Below, piece by piece: positions 24,213 through 32,237 of a DNA stretch of 64,000 nt. The notes under the pieces are model-generated. The model was not told the DNA's origin. It made no database searches and saw only the letters and a program-made list of their open reading frames with translations. Origin of the DNA: Leucobacter celer subsp. astrifaciens (lineage in GTDB: Bacteria > Actinomycetota > Actinomycetes > Actinomycetales > Microbacteriaceae); assembly GCF_001273835.1 (NCBI RefSeq), contig NZ_JHEI01000146.1:1-64000 (forward strand), read 5' to 3'. The stretch's first letter is position 1, and the number at the start of each line of letters is the position of its first letter. Both the position numbers and the translations under genes were made by a program.

Positions 24213-25649
24213 ATGTCAATGTCAACGACGACGAAGGCCTCACCGACGATCCGTCGCTCGATCTCGAACACGCTGAAGGGCTCCGCGGGCAATCTCGTGG
24301 AGTGGTACGACGTCTACGTCTACTCCGTGTTCGCGAGCTACTTCGAATCACAGTTCTTCCCAGCCGACGAGAAGAACTCGACCATGTACGTCTGGGCGAT
24401 CTTCGCCGTCACCTTCCTCATGCGCCCCATCGGCTCCTGGTTCTTCGGCCGCTTCGCCGACCGCCACGGCCGACGCCTCGCGCTGACGGTCTCGGTGTCG
24501 CTCATGGCCGCCTGCTCGGTGATCATCGCGGTGGCGCCGACGGCGGAGACCATCGGCGTCGGCGCCGTCGTGATCCTCGTGTTCGCGCGGCTGCTGCAGG
24601 GATTCGCGACGGGCGGCGAGTACGGCACGAGCGCGACCTACATGTCCGAGGCGGCGATCTCGGGACATCGCGGCTTCCTCTCCTCGTTCCACTACGTCAC
24701 CCTCGTCGGCGGTCACGTGCTCGCGCAGCTGACGCTCATGATCATGGTGCTGACCATGCCGGCCGAGGCGATCTCGGCCTGGGGCTGGCGGGTCGCCTTC
24801 GCGATCGGCGGCGTCGGCGCGCTGGTCGTCTTCCTGCTGCGGCGCACGATGGACGAGACGCTGCAGACCTCGGCGCTCGAGGCCGTCCGCTCCGGCCGTT
24901 CGCAGCAGTCGGGCTCGATGCGCGAACTGCTGCTGCACCAGTGGCGTCCGCTGCTGCTGTGCTTCCTCGTCACCGCCGGCGGCACCGTGGCCTTCTACAC
25001 CTACTCGGTCACCGGCCCGAACATCGTGAAGGGCGCCTTCGCGGGCGACGACGTGCTGGCCGGCACGCTCATCAACCTCATCGCGCTGACGGTGCTCATG
25101 CTGCTGCAGCCGCTCGGAGGCTGGATCTCGGATCGCGTCGGGCGCAAGTCGCTGCTCGTCTTCTTCGGCATCGGCGGTGTGCTCTACACCGGCGTCCTCC
25201 TCACCGCGCTGCCCCAGCAGAACAACCCCGTGACCGCGTTCGGACTGCTCGTCGTCGGGTTCGTCATCCTCTCCGGATACACGTCGATCAACGCGGTGGT
25301 GAAGGCCGAGCTCTTCCCGACGCACATCCGCGCGCTCGGTGTCGGCTTCGGCTACGCGCTCGCCAACTCGGTCTTCGGCGGCACGGCCCCGATGCTCTAC
25401 AAGGGGGCTGAGGCGACCGGGCAGGTGCCGCTCTTCATCGTCTACGTCACCGGCGTGATCGCAGCGTCCCTCATCGTGTACATCTTCTTCCTCAAGAACA
25501 AGGGCCAGAACTGGCTCGATGACGAACAGGGGATGCGCGCACGGATCGCCCCCGAGGCCGGCGGAGTCGCAGCCGGCACCGCGGCCGGAGACGCGGCGCC
25601 CGCAGCGGTGCCGGCGCGGAGCGAGGCGCAGGCCGAGGTCCGGGTCTAG
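24213..25649 (+). CDS. MFS transporter, metabolite:H+ symporter (MHS) family
   Basis: About 478 residues with 12 membrane segments. Family marks are GNLVEWYDVYVYSVFASYF in segment 1, GRFADRHGRR in loop 2-3 and RLLQGFATGGEYG in segment 4. MHS members import dicarboxylates, citrate, shikimate, proline or similar compounds with protons. Two in-frame ATGs lie 6 bases apart (24213 and 24219); I chose the first because GAAG lies 6 bases before it. The C-terminal 40 residues are Ala/Gly-rich and cytoplasmic. It stands opposite the TAXI two-component operon, suggesting that the sensed compound is its substrate. Confidence 0.88.
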   Translation: MSMSTTTKASPTIRRSISNTLKGSAGNLVEWYDVYVYSVFASYFESQFFPADEKNSTMYVWAIFAVTFLMRPIGSWFFGRFADRHGRRLALTVSVSLMAACSVIIAVAPTAETIGVGAVVILVFARLLQGFATGGEYGTSATYMSEAAISGHRGFLSSFHYVTLVGGHVLAQLTLMIMVLTMPAEAISAWGWRVAFAIGGVGALVVFLLRRTMDETLQTSALEAVRSGRSQQSGSMRELLLHQWRPLLLCFLVTAGGTVAFYTYSVTGPNIVKGAFAGDDVLAGTLINLIALTVLMLLQPLGGWISDRVGRKSLLVFFGIGGVLYTGVLLTALPQQNNPVTAFGLLVVGFVILSGYTSINAVVKAELFPTHIRALGVGFGYALANSVFGGTAPMLYKGAEATGQVPLFIVYVTGVIAASLIVYIFFLKNKGQNWLDDEQGMRARIAPEAGGVAAGTAAGDAAPAAVPARSEAQAEVRV

Positions 25650-25711
25650 CCGGATCTGCTCCGCGGCCGCGGATCCCGGAACGGGTCTCTCAGTGCGTGC
25701 GCCGATAGAGA

Positions 25712-25791
25712 CCGCCGGTTGAGCGAGCGGAGCGAGTCGAAACCTGATTCTTCGGTGATTTCGACTCGGCTCCGCCTCGCTCAATCGGCGG
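25712..25791. repeat. dispersed palindromic repeat, copy A
   Basis: An imperfect inverted repeat: CCGCCGGTTGAGCGAGCG with a GAGTCGAAA end on one side, and TTTCGACTCGGCTCCGCC followed by TCGCTCAATCGGCGG on the other. It lies between the MHS transporter and aminotransferase stops, which are convergent, so it may serve both as terminator. Related copies occur at 29766, 49552, 54629 and 55704. Confidence 0.85.
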
Positions 25792-25847
25792 AAGGGGATC
25801 TATCGATGCGGCCTCTGCGGCCGGGCAGCGCCGCCCCGTAGCGCGGC

Positions 25848-27158
25848 TCAGCCGCGCAGCGCCTGCAGACGATCGATCGCCGTGCGCAGCGTCTGCTCGT
25901 CCTTGACGAAGGTGAAGCGCACCCACGAGGTGAGCGCCTCGGCAGTCGCGGATCCCTCTCGGCAGAAGGCGGAGATCGGCACGCAGGCGACGCCCGCGCG
26001 CTCAGGCAGGCCCCGCGCGAACCCGGCGCCGTCGATGAGCCCGATGCCATCGGATCCGGAGCCGTCGGATCCGGAGCCGTCGATGAGCGGCGCGGCACCG
26101 GCACCCGCGGCGCCCAGCAGCGGCGCGGCGTCGGCGCACACGAAGTAGGTCCCCTGCGGCACCGAGACCTCGAATCCGGCCTCGCGCAGGCCGGCGGCGA
26201 GCAGATCGCGGCGGCGCGCGAGCGAGTCGCGCAGCTCGGCGATGTCGCGATCGCCGCCGCTGTCGCCGCCGGCGAGGGCGCGGGCGATCGCCGGTTGGAA
26301 GGGTGCTCCGCCCGAGTAGGTGAGGTACTGCTTGACCGCGAGGACGGCCTCGATGAGTTCGGCCGGCCCCGTCGCCCAGCCGATCTTCCACCCCGTCAGC
26401 GAGAACGTCTTGCCCGCCGACGAGATGGTGAGCGTGCGCTCGGCCATGCCGGGCAGGGTGGCGATGGGGGTGTGCACGCCCCCGTCGAAGACGAGGTGCT
26501 CGTAGACCTCATCGGTCACCACGACGGCGTTCACCCGCACGGCGGCAGCGGCGATGAGCGCGAGCTCCGACGCCGTCAGCACGGTGCCGGTGGGGTTGTG
26601 CGGGGTGTTCACGAGGATCAGTCGGGTGCGCTCCCCCACGGCCGCGCGGAGCGCTTCGGCGTCGAGCCGGAATCCGTCAGGACCCGGCACCAGCGGCACC
26701 GTGACGTGCGTCGCCCCCGCCATCGCGATCGACGCCGCGTAGGAGTCGTAGAAGGGCTCGAGCGTCACCACCTCGTCTCCGGGACCCGCGAGCGCCAGAA
26801 TCGCCGCAGCGAGCGCCTCGGTCGCTCCCGCGGTCACCAGCACCTCGCGATCCGGATCCATCCCGAGACCGTAGTGCCGCCGCTGGTGCGCCGCGATCGC
26901 CTCGCGCAGCTCCGGGATCCCCCGCCCCGGCGGGTACTGGTTGGCGCCGTTGCGGATAGCCGTCACGGCCGCCTCGCGGATCCACTCGGGTCCGTCACTG
27001 TCGGGGAACCCCTGGCCCAGGTTCGCCGCCCCGGTCGCGTGCGCGAGGGCGGTCATCTCGGCGAAGATCGTGGGCCGGGTCGACCCGTCGGGGGCGACGA
27101 GCCCGGCCGCTTCGGACACGGAGCGCCAACGAGCAGTCAGAGGCACAGGTGCAGTCAT
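25848..27158 (-). CDS. PLP-dependent aminotransferase, class I/II
   Basis: 436 residues. The cofactor lysine is in TISSAGKTFSLTGWKIGW, with NTPHNPTGTV and VTDEVYEHLVF upstream; NLGQGFPDSDGP and the YPPGRGIPELREAIA segment resemble kynurenine/methionine aminotransferases and succinyl-DAP aminotransferase-like enzymes. I prefer the ATG at 27158; a GTG two codons earlier is possible. A Gly-Ser-Asp and Ala-Gly-rich insert in the C-terminal domain comes from two tandem 15-bp units at 26051-26080. The precise amino donor is not evident. Confidence 0.85.
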   Translation of the reverse strand: MTAPVPLTARWRSVSEAAGLVAPDGSTRPTIFAEMTALAHATGAANLGQGFPDSDGPEWIREAAVTAIRNGANQYPPGRGIPELREAIAAHQRRHYGLGMDPDREVLVTAGATEALAAAILALAGPGDEVVTLEPFYDSYAASIAMAGATHVTVPLVPGPDGFRLDAEALRAAVGERTRLILVNTPHNPTGTVLTASELALIAAAAVRVNAVVVTDEVYEHLVFDGGVHTPIATLPGMAERTLTISSAGKTFSLTGWKIGWATGPAELIEAVLAVKQYLTYSGGAPFQPAIARALAGGDSGGDRDIAELRDSLARRRDLLAAGLREAGFEVSVPQGTYFVCADAAPLLGAAGAGAAPLIDGSGSDGSGSDGIGLIDGAGFARGLPERAGVACVPISAFCREGSATAEALTSWVRFTFVKDEQTLRTAIDRLQALRG

Positions 27159-27320
27159 AGGCACCAGTGTAGGGCGGCCGTGCCCGCCCCTCCCGGCCCT
27201 CGCCGGCCGGCTCGCCTGCTTCCTGCTGCCCGCCGCCTGCTCCCCGCCGCTCGCTTCCCGCTGCCCGCTCCCCTACTCCCCGCCGCCCGCTCCCCGCTCC
27301 CCGCTTCGAGTCGGGCTGCA
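27159..27320. other. pyrimidine-rich gene-free tract
   Basis: Upstream of the aminotransferase start the plus strand becomes a long C/T-rich tract (about 27185-27305) built from CCCGCT, CCCCGCC and similar short units. It has no plausible gene. With the purine-rich tract at 27410-27487 it flanks the inverted repeat at 27321-27394. Confidence 0.6.
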
Positions 27321-27394
27321 GAAGATATGGGATCTTCCATTCATATGGAGCCTGAGCCCGAATCCGGCATACCTTCGGCAGATCCCATATCTTC
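27321..27394. repeat. 15-bp perfect inverted repeat around a 44-base centre
   Basis: GAAGATATGGGATCT at 27321-27335 is mirrored exactly by AGATCCCATATCTTC at 27380-27394. The arms are unusually AT-rich for this genome. The element sits upstream of the TIGR02611 gene and of the divergent aminotransferase gene. It could be an operator pair, a structured RNA or a remnant of a mobile element; the sequence does not decide. Confidence 0.8.
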
Positions 27395-27429
27395 CGCGAG
27401 ACGGAGAAAGCGGGACCGGGAGGAAGAAC

Positions 27430-27487
27430 CAGGCAGGCAGGCAGGCAAGAAAGAAAGTAAAGGGGGAAGGAAGGAAGGAAGGAAGGA
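27430..27487. repeat. purine-rich tetranucleotide microsatellites
   Basis: Short tandem units follow one another: about four AGGC/GGCA, then three AAGA, then five GGAA (27465-27484). Such simple repeats are rare in high-GC bacterial chromosomes and are prone to length change by slippage. They lie 60-120 bases before the start of the TIGR02611 gene, inside its probable leader. Confidence 0.8.
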
Positions 27488-27548
27488 CCGTGAACTGAGC
27501 CGGCCCGCACCCGGGCGAATGCCAGGACGCGATCGTATTCTCGGGTGT

Positions 27549-27920
27549 ATGACCGACCCATATGCCGACGACGCGGAGCGCGCGCATCGGCTCAGTCGGC
27601 GTTTCGGGCGCTTCATGGAGCGGTGGCGCGCGGCGATCCGCCGCAGGCCGTGGCTCAACACGGTCTACAAGGTGATCATCACCGTCCTCGGCGCGGCGGT
27701 CGTGGTCATCGGACTGATCCTCGTGCCGCTGCCGGGCCCCGGCTGGCTCATCGTATTCATCGGACTCACGATCCTCGGCACCGAGTACCACTGGGCCAGG
27801 CGCCTGCTCGGCTGGCTGCGGCGCGTGCTGGCCCGGTTCTGGGAGCGGTGGAACCTGTGGCGCGCCGCCCGCCGCGAGCGGCGGGAACAGCGGGAGCGCG
27901 GATCCGAGAGCTTCGGATAG
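27549..27920 (+). CDS. TIGR02611 family small membrane protein
   Basis: A 123-residue protein. After a basic, amphipathic N-terminus, two membrane segments surround the PLPGPGWLIVFIGL motif (about residues 60-74) that defines the actinobacterial PGPGW/TIGR02611 family; GTEYHWARRLLGW follows. The C-terminus is very rich in Arg, Trp and Glu. The function of the family is unknown to me. It converges on the DUF4870 gene and shares the hairpin at 27921. The ribosome site is poor, and the ATG was chosen because it starts the only conserved part. Confidence 0.85.
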   Translation: MTDPYADDAERAHRLSRRFGRFMERWRAAIRRRPWLNTVYKVIITVLGAAVVVIGLILVPLPGPGWLIVFIGLTILGTEYHWARRLLGWLRRVLARFWERWNLWRAARRERREQRERGSESFG

Positions 27921-27956
27921 ACGCAACGGCCCGAGCCGAAGCCCGGGCCGTTGCGT
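27921..27956. terminator. bidirectional hairpin terminator
   Basis: A perfect 13-bp stem (ACGCAACGGCCCG with its complement) and a 10-base loop starts at the first base after the TIGR02611 stop and precedes the DUF4870 stop. There is no T-run, but position between two convergent genes makes it a likely two-way terminator. Confidence 0.85.
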
Positions 27957-27971
27957 CGTGCGGTGCCGCTG

Positions 27972-28559
27972 CTACTTGACGAGCGGGATGTTGAAGATGA
28001 ACTCCGGCTGTCCTCCGCGACGGTATGCGTCGGGAGCCTTGACCGCCGCCAGGATGTGGAAGATGAACAGCACCAGCGAGCCGATCCACAGCACGATCGC
28101 GAGCAGCCAGCCGATGTAGGGGATGACCATGAGGATGTAGGTCGCCACGACCACACCGACTCGCAGCAGCGAGAAGTTGAGGTTGTCCCGGTGGAAGGCG
28201 TACGCCTGCTGGTTGCCCTTGTCCTTCTCGATGAGGAAGAAGATGAGGGCCGGGATCCAGGTGAAGAACACCGACAGCCAGTAGTTGAGCGTGATGTTGC
28301 TCACCGGATCGGCGACGGGCTGCGCATACCCGGGCTGGGGCTGCTGGTAGCCCCCAGGAGGCGGCACCTGAGCCCCTGCAGGCGGAGCCTGGTACTGGGG
28401 CTGCTGGGGCGGCGGGGGCGCCTGGTACTGGGGCTGCTGGGGTTCCGCAGCCGGCGGCTGCGGGGCCACGGGCGGCGTCGGAGCCGCGGGCGGAGCATCG
28501 CTGGTGGGCTGGCCGCCAGTTTCCTGGCCTTCCTGGCCCTCGGGGGGCAACGTGGTCAT
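27972..28559 (-). CDS. DUF4870 (Tic20-like) membrane protein with Pro/Gln-rich N-terminus
   Basis: About 195 residues. The first 100 are a disordered Pro/Gln/Ala/Tyr-rich segment with repeated QYQAPP units. The rest is the DUF4870 domain with three or four membrane segments: NITLNYWLSVFFTWIPALIF, then an AYAFHRDNLNFSLLR loop, two more segments and IFHILAAVKAPDAYRRG. The upstream ATG GAG GAG codons form a ribosome site (GGAGGAG) for the ATG five codons later, so I set the start at 28559. The cellular role is unknown. Confidence 0.85.
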   Translation of the reverse strand: MTTLPPEGQEGQETGGQPTSDAPPAAPTPPVAPQPPAAEPQQPQYQAPPPPQQPQYQAPPAGAQVPPPGGYQQPQPGYAQPVADPVSNITLNYWLSVFFTWIPALIFFLIEKDKGNQQAYAFHRDNLNFSLLRVGVVVATYILMVIPYIGWLLAIVLWIGSLVLFIFHILAAVKAPDAYRRGGQPEFIFNIPLVK

Positions 28560-28672
28560 CTCGGTCTCCTCCATACGAAACTACGATCTGTTATGACGTT
28601 ACCGCAGCCGTCCGGCGCGCGGAAGCGGCAATGCCCGGCGCGGTCGAAACCGCGCGGTCGCGGAACGTCCGA

Positions 28673-29368
28673 TCAGAACGCGTCAGGGCTCGGACCGGCG
28701 GTGTGCAGGATCGACACGTCGGCGTGACGATCGAAGCGGTACCCGGTGCCGCGCACGGTGCGCACGATGTCCTGGTACTGCGCCAGCTTCACGCGCAGAC
28801 GGCGGATGTGCACGTCGATGGTGCGCTCGCTCGGCACCTCCTCGACGGGGGCATCGGCCCAGAGCCCCGTGATGAGCTCCTCGCGGCTGATAGTGCGGCC
28901 CTCTCGCAGCACGAGGTACTGCAGCAGCTCGAACTCGCGGAAGGTGAGCGCAGCGGGCACGTTGTCGAGCAGCACCCGCTTGCGGGAGAGATCGAGGATC
29001 ACGCCGCTCGCCGCGCGATCCTCGACCTCGGCCTCGTGCTGCTTCTGGCGGGCGTGCGCGGCCGGGTCGCCGAGCGCGAGGCGGACGACGTCGACGTCTC
29101 GGCCCCCGGTTCCCTCGGGGGCGAGAGCCACCGCGGCGTAGGTCTCGGCTGCGGGGGCGAGTTCGGCGACGAGCTGCTTGATTCGCGTGACGATGGCGCC
29201 CAGCTTGGGGTCGCCCTCGGCGATCTTGTCGTCGGCGAGGCCCACGTAGAGGGCGAAGCCTCGCACCTCGGTGCCCTCGGGCACGTTGCGCTCGGGGGCG
29301 TTCTGAGCCGGCAGGGCGGCGGCGAGGTCGGGGCGGGCGGAGCGGAGAGTCTGGGTGGTGGCGTTCAT
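28673..29368 (-). CDS. winged-helix regulator with OmpR-type DNA-binding domain, no receiver
   Basis: 231 residues. The C-terminal half is a clear Trans_reg_C winged helix: LTFREFELLQYLVLREGRTISR, then SERTIDVHIRRLRVKL and VRTVRGTGYRFD. The N-terminal ~125 residues are not a receiver domain: there is no phosphoacceptor Asp or acidic pocket, but instead a short alpha/beta region (FALYVGLADDKIAEGDPKLG). The ATG has AAGGA about 10 bases upstream. It is a monocistronic gene with a long leader to the next gene, and probably responds to something other than a histidine kinase. Confidence 0.85.
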   Translation of the reverse strand: MNATTQTLRSARPDLAAALPAQNAPERNVPEGTEVRGFALYVGLADDKIAEGDPKLGAIVTRIKQLVAELAPAAETYAAVALAPEGTGGRDVDVVRLALGDPAAHARQKQHEAEVEDRAASGVILDLSRKRVLLDNVPAALTFREFELLQYLVLREGRTISREELITGLWADAPVEEVPSERTIDVHIRRLRVKLAQYQDIVRTVRGTGYRFDRHADVSILHTAGPSPDAF

Positions 29369-29765
29369 GATGATGATGTCCTTCGTGCTGTCGTTTCGCA
29401 GCCGAGCGGCCCGGGTCTGATGGGCGAAGCGCTCGGGGAGCGGTGCGTGCGCGCCGCGGGGATGCGGCAGAGGAGCGAGCGGGCTGCTATTCAGCCCAGA
29501 GACTCGCAGGTGCGCGGTTCAGCTGGAGCGCTCAGCGCAGTGAGCGGCGTGGAACCGGGCAGATGTCGCTCGATACGGCGACGGGTGGAACGAGATCCGG
29601 GATTCGTTCACATGCACATTCGACAGCGCATGTCACCGTGACCGGCCATCATCATGCCGGTCTGCCCAAAGTTCACCTCGAAGGCGGACTGGGTACGAAT
29701 GGTGTCATGCATAACGCACAGTTAAGCAAAGTATTGCGGTTGGTGTCAAGCGGAAGGGGAGATCG
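29369..29765. other. gene-free leader region of the winged-helix gene
   Basis: About 400 bases without a supportable gene. The part around 29690-29745 is less GC-rich (CATAACGCACAGTTAAGC, TATTGCGG) and is the most likely site of a promoter for the minus-strand winged-helix gene. I see no clear hexamers or operator symmetry. Confidence 0.4.
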
Positions 29766-29980
29766 GGTTTCGATACTTCGACTCGCTTCGCTCCTCACTC
29801 AAGCGACGGAAGGGGGTACCCGCCGATTGAGTGAAGCGCAGCGGAGTCGAAATCTGAGGCAGCAGGATTTCGACTCCGCGCTTCGCGCTCCGCTCAATCG
29901 GCGGACAGCCTCCGCGCTTCGCGCTCCGCTCAATCGGCAGGGAACCTTCGCCCGCGGCGCACTCCGCTCGACCGGCGGGG
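29766..29980. repeat. cluster of dispersed palindromic repeats, copy B
   Basis: Several half-elements in a row: TTTCGATACTTCGACTCGCT, then a CGATTGAGTGAAGCGCAGCG unit ending in GAGTCGAAA, TTTCGACTCCGCGCTTCGCG with CTCAATCGGCGG, a second CTCCGCTCAATCGGC and a last CTCCGCTCGACCGGCGGG. It lies after the pyrE stop. The pairs can fold into stacked hairpins. This is the densest copy in the window. Confidence 0.85.
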
Positions 29981-30003
29981 CGGGCGGCCTCCTGCGGCAG
30001 GCC

Positions 30004-30558
30004 CTACTGCGGCTGGAGGCCGAGGTCGTCGAGACCGATCGCGTACCGGTACTCGTAGCCGGCCGCCTCGATCCGCTCCTTCGCCGGCGCCTGGCGGTCC
30101 ACGACCACCGCGACGGCGGCGATCTCGGCGCCCACCTTCTCGAGCGCCTCGATCGCCTTGAGCGGCGACCCTCCGGTCGTCGACGTGTCCTCGACCACCA
30201 CCACGCGCTTGCCCGCGAGGTCCGGGCCCTCGACCTGACGTCCGCGGCCGTGATCCTTCGGCTCCTTGCGCACCACGAAGGAGTCGTAGACCTTGCCCTG
30301 GGCGACGCCCTGGTGCATGATCGCCGAGGCGATCGGATCCGCGCCCATCGTGAGTCCGCCGACCGCGACCACGCCGTCGATGCCGTCGATGAGGTCGAGC
30401 ATCACCTGGCCGATGAGCGGCGCCGCGCGATGGTCGAGGCTCAGCTTGCGCAGGTCGATGTAGTACGTGGCCTTCTTGCCGCTCGTCAGTGTGAAGTCGC
30501 CGTGGAAGACGGCCTCGGTGGTGATGAGTTCGATGAGCTGTTCGCGAGCGCTGGTCAT
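30004..30558 (-). CDS. pyrE: orotate phosphoribosyltransferase
   Basis: 184 residues, the usual size of the actinobacterial type. The PRPP loop VVVVEDTSTTGGS (Glu123-Asp124) is exact, and HGDFTLTSGKKATYYIDLRK at 19-38 and the flexible-loop region KEPKDHGRGRQVEG are conserved. The enzyme joins orotate to PRPP in UMP synthesis. It is downstream of yiaA on the same strand with 10 bases between, so the two may share a message. The other pyr genes are not in the window, which is common in Actinobacteria. Confidence 0.95.
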   Translation of the reverse strand: MTSAREQLIELITTEAVFHGDFTLTSGKKATYYIDLRKLSLDHRAAPLIGQVMLDLIDGIDGVVAVGGLTMGADPIASAIMHQGVAQGKVYDSFVVRKEPKDHGRGRQVEGPDLAGKRVVVVEDTSTTGGSPLKAIEALEKVGAEIAAVAVVVDRQAPAKERIEAAGYEYRYAIGLDDLGLQPQ

Positions 30559-30568
30559 GGTGACGATC

Positions 30569-31060
30569 CTACTCGCCGCCGTTCCATCGCCCCGAAGCGG
30601 GAGCCTCAGGGATTCCGCGCGCGCCCCCCTCTTCCTCCTCCTCGTCCACCTTGAACTGCGCCAGATCGCGCACGTTCTTCTGCACCGCGACGGCGGCGAA
30701 CACGCTCATGGCGAAGGCCATCGCGTAGAAGCCCTTCTCGCTGAGGATGAGGCTGCCGGCGTTCCAGAGGCCGATCGCGAGCAGCGACAGCGACAGCACC
30801 ACCGCGAACCACGCGAGACCGTAGTAGAGATTCGTGACGGGGATGCCCTCGTTGCGGTCGCGCACCGTCTTCTGCAGCGATACCGCCGCGAACAGGCCGA
30901 ACATCAGCACCGTGAAGTAGTAGCCCTTCTCGTTGAGCTCCATGCCCGCGTTGAAGAGACCGATCAAGTAGGCGGCGACGCCGAGCAGCAGGGCGATCCA
31001 CGAGGCACCGACGAAAGCAGCGGTCGGCTTCTGCGGTTCGTTCGTCCGAGTCTTGTCCAT
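30569..31060 (-). CDS. yiaA: YiaA/YiaB family inner membrane protein
   Basis: 163 residues with two copies of the YiaAB two-helix unit: [20 protein letters not shown] followed by [17 protein letters not shown], and again [20 protein letters not shown] followed by [17 protein letters not shown], each ending in KTVRD or KNVRD. That gives four membrane segments. The C-terminus is Glu-rich and cytoplasmic. The ATG follows GAGGAG. Function of the family is not established. Confidence 0.88.
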   Translation of the reverse strand: MDKTRTNEPQKPTAAFVGASWIALLLGVAAYLIGLFNAGMELNEKGYYFTVLMFGLFAAVSLQKTVRDRNEGIPVTNLYYGLAWFAVVLSLSLLAIGLWNAGSLILSEKGFYAMAFAMSVFAAVAVQKNVRDLAQFKVDEEEEEGGARGIPEAPASGRWNGGE

Positions 31061-31241
31061 GATGTTGCTCCTCTGGTATCTTCCGGCGACACTGCCGGGT
31101 CGATCACCAAACTACGCAGTGGTCATACGCGGAACGGCATACGCCCGACACGGCCTCGAGTCGTCGGCCGCTGCAGGCATATGCGCGCGATGCTGCGCGC
31201 GGTATCGCATGTGGCCTAGATTCGATGGGAAGGGAGGGACC

Positions 31242-32084
31242 ATGGCATCACTGCACCCGGGCCAGCCGGGCACCATCGAGGCGCTGGCGTCGCTCTTCGC
31301 CGATGGCCCCGCCGCGGTGCTCACCGGAGCGGGGATCAGCACGGACTCCGGCATCCCCGACTATCGCGGCGCCGGCACCCCGCCGCGCACGCCCATGAAC
31401 ATCTCGCAGTTCATGCACGATGAGGCATATCGTCGGCGATTCTGGGCCGGCGCGAGCATCGGGCTCCTCCGTTCGCGTGGGATCGCGCCCAACGCGGGCC
31501 ACATCGCACTCGCGAGGCTCGAGTCGGTCTCGCGCATCGACGGGGTCATCACGCAGAACGTCGACGGGCTGCACCGACGGGCCGGTTCGCGCAGCGTGGT
31601 CGAATTGCACGGCAGCGGCGGTGTGATCCGCTGCACCGAGTGCGACCACCGCTGGTCTCGCGAGGACGTGCTCGACCGGTTCGACGAGCTCAACCCGGGC
31701 TTCACGGAGCGCAACGCCGCAGCCGAGATCGCCCCGGACGGGGACGCGCTCGTGACCGAGGTGGATCAGGTGGTGGTGCCGCCCTGCCCGATCTGCGGGG
31801 GCCTCCTGCGACCGGACGTGGTCTACTTCGGCGAACTCGTGCCGACGCCCGTATTCGCAGCCGCAGAGAAACTCGTGCACGATGCCGGCGCACTGCTGCT
31901 GGCGGGCACCTCGCTCGCCGTCAACACCGGCATGCGGCTCGTGCACCGCGCCGAACGGCGCGGGATCCCGATCGCGGTGATCAACCGCGGCCCGACCGCC
32001 GTCGACTCCCGCGACTCGGTGCGCGTGCGCATCGAGGGCGGCACGAGCGAGACGCTCACCGCCCTCGCCGAGATGTTCGGCTGA
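31242..32084 (+). CDS. SIR2 family NAD-dependent protein deacylase
   Basis: 280 residues. NAD motif GAGISTDSGIPDYRG (29-43), TQNVDGLH (104-111), catalytic His123 in ELHGSGG, and zinc cysteines Cys131, Cys134, Cys182 and Cys185. The substrate/NAD motif VVYFGE is at 193-198 and GTSLAVNTG follows. The ATG has GGGAGGG three bases before it, and the open frame upstream has no family similarity. The spacing of 47 residues between the Cys pairs is long, typical of class II/SrtN-like bacterial sirtuins. It would remove acyl groups from lysines using NAD. Confidence 0.92.
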   Translation: MASLHPGQPGTIEALASLFADGPAAVLTGAGISTDSGIPDYRGAGTPPRTPMNISQFMHDEAYRRRFWAGASIGLLRSRGIAPNAGHIALARLESVSRIDGVITQNVDGLHRRAGSRSVVELHGSGGVIRCTECDHRWSREDVLDRFDELNPGFTERNAAAEIAPDGDALVTEVDQVVVPPCPICGGLLRPDVVYFGELVPTPVFAAAEKLVHDAGALLLAGTSLAVNTGMRLVHRAERRGIPIAVINRGPTAVDSRDSVRVRIEGGTSETLTALAEMFG

Positions 32085-32119
32085 TCCCACGCTGGGGGGG
32101 TACGGCCGACCGTCAAGCA

Positions 32120-32178
32120 GGCGATCGAGGTTCAGGAGGACGTTTTCCCTGTTCTTGTCCTCCTGAATCTCGATCGCC
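32120..32178. terminator. long bidirectional terminator hairpin
   Basis: A 22-bp stem with one G-T pair (GGCGATCGAGGTTCAGGAGG and its partner) and a 15-base pyrimidine-rich loop lies between the convergent sirtuin and amine oxidase genes. The stem is far longer than needed for termination, so it could also block antisense read-through or be a processing site. Confidence 0.88.
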
Positions 32179-32237
32179 CGCCCAGGATGCGGTGAGGATC
32201 ATGCGGTGTCGAGGGCGACCGGACCCCACTGCCCGGC

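Noticed and set aside
25712..29980. CRISPR array suspected from repeated TTTCGACTC units
   Set aside because: Spacing is irregular, units are inverted rather than direct, spacers are not unique and no cas genes are present.
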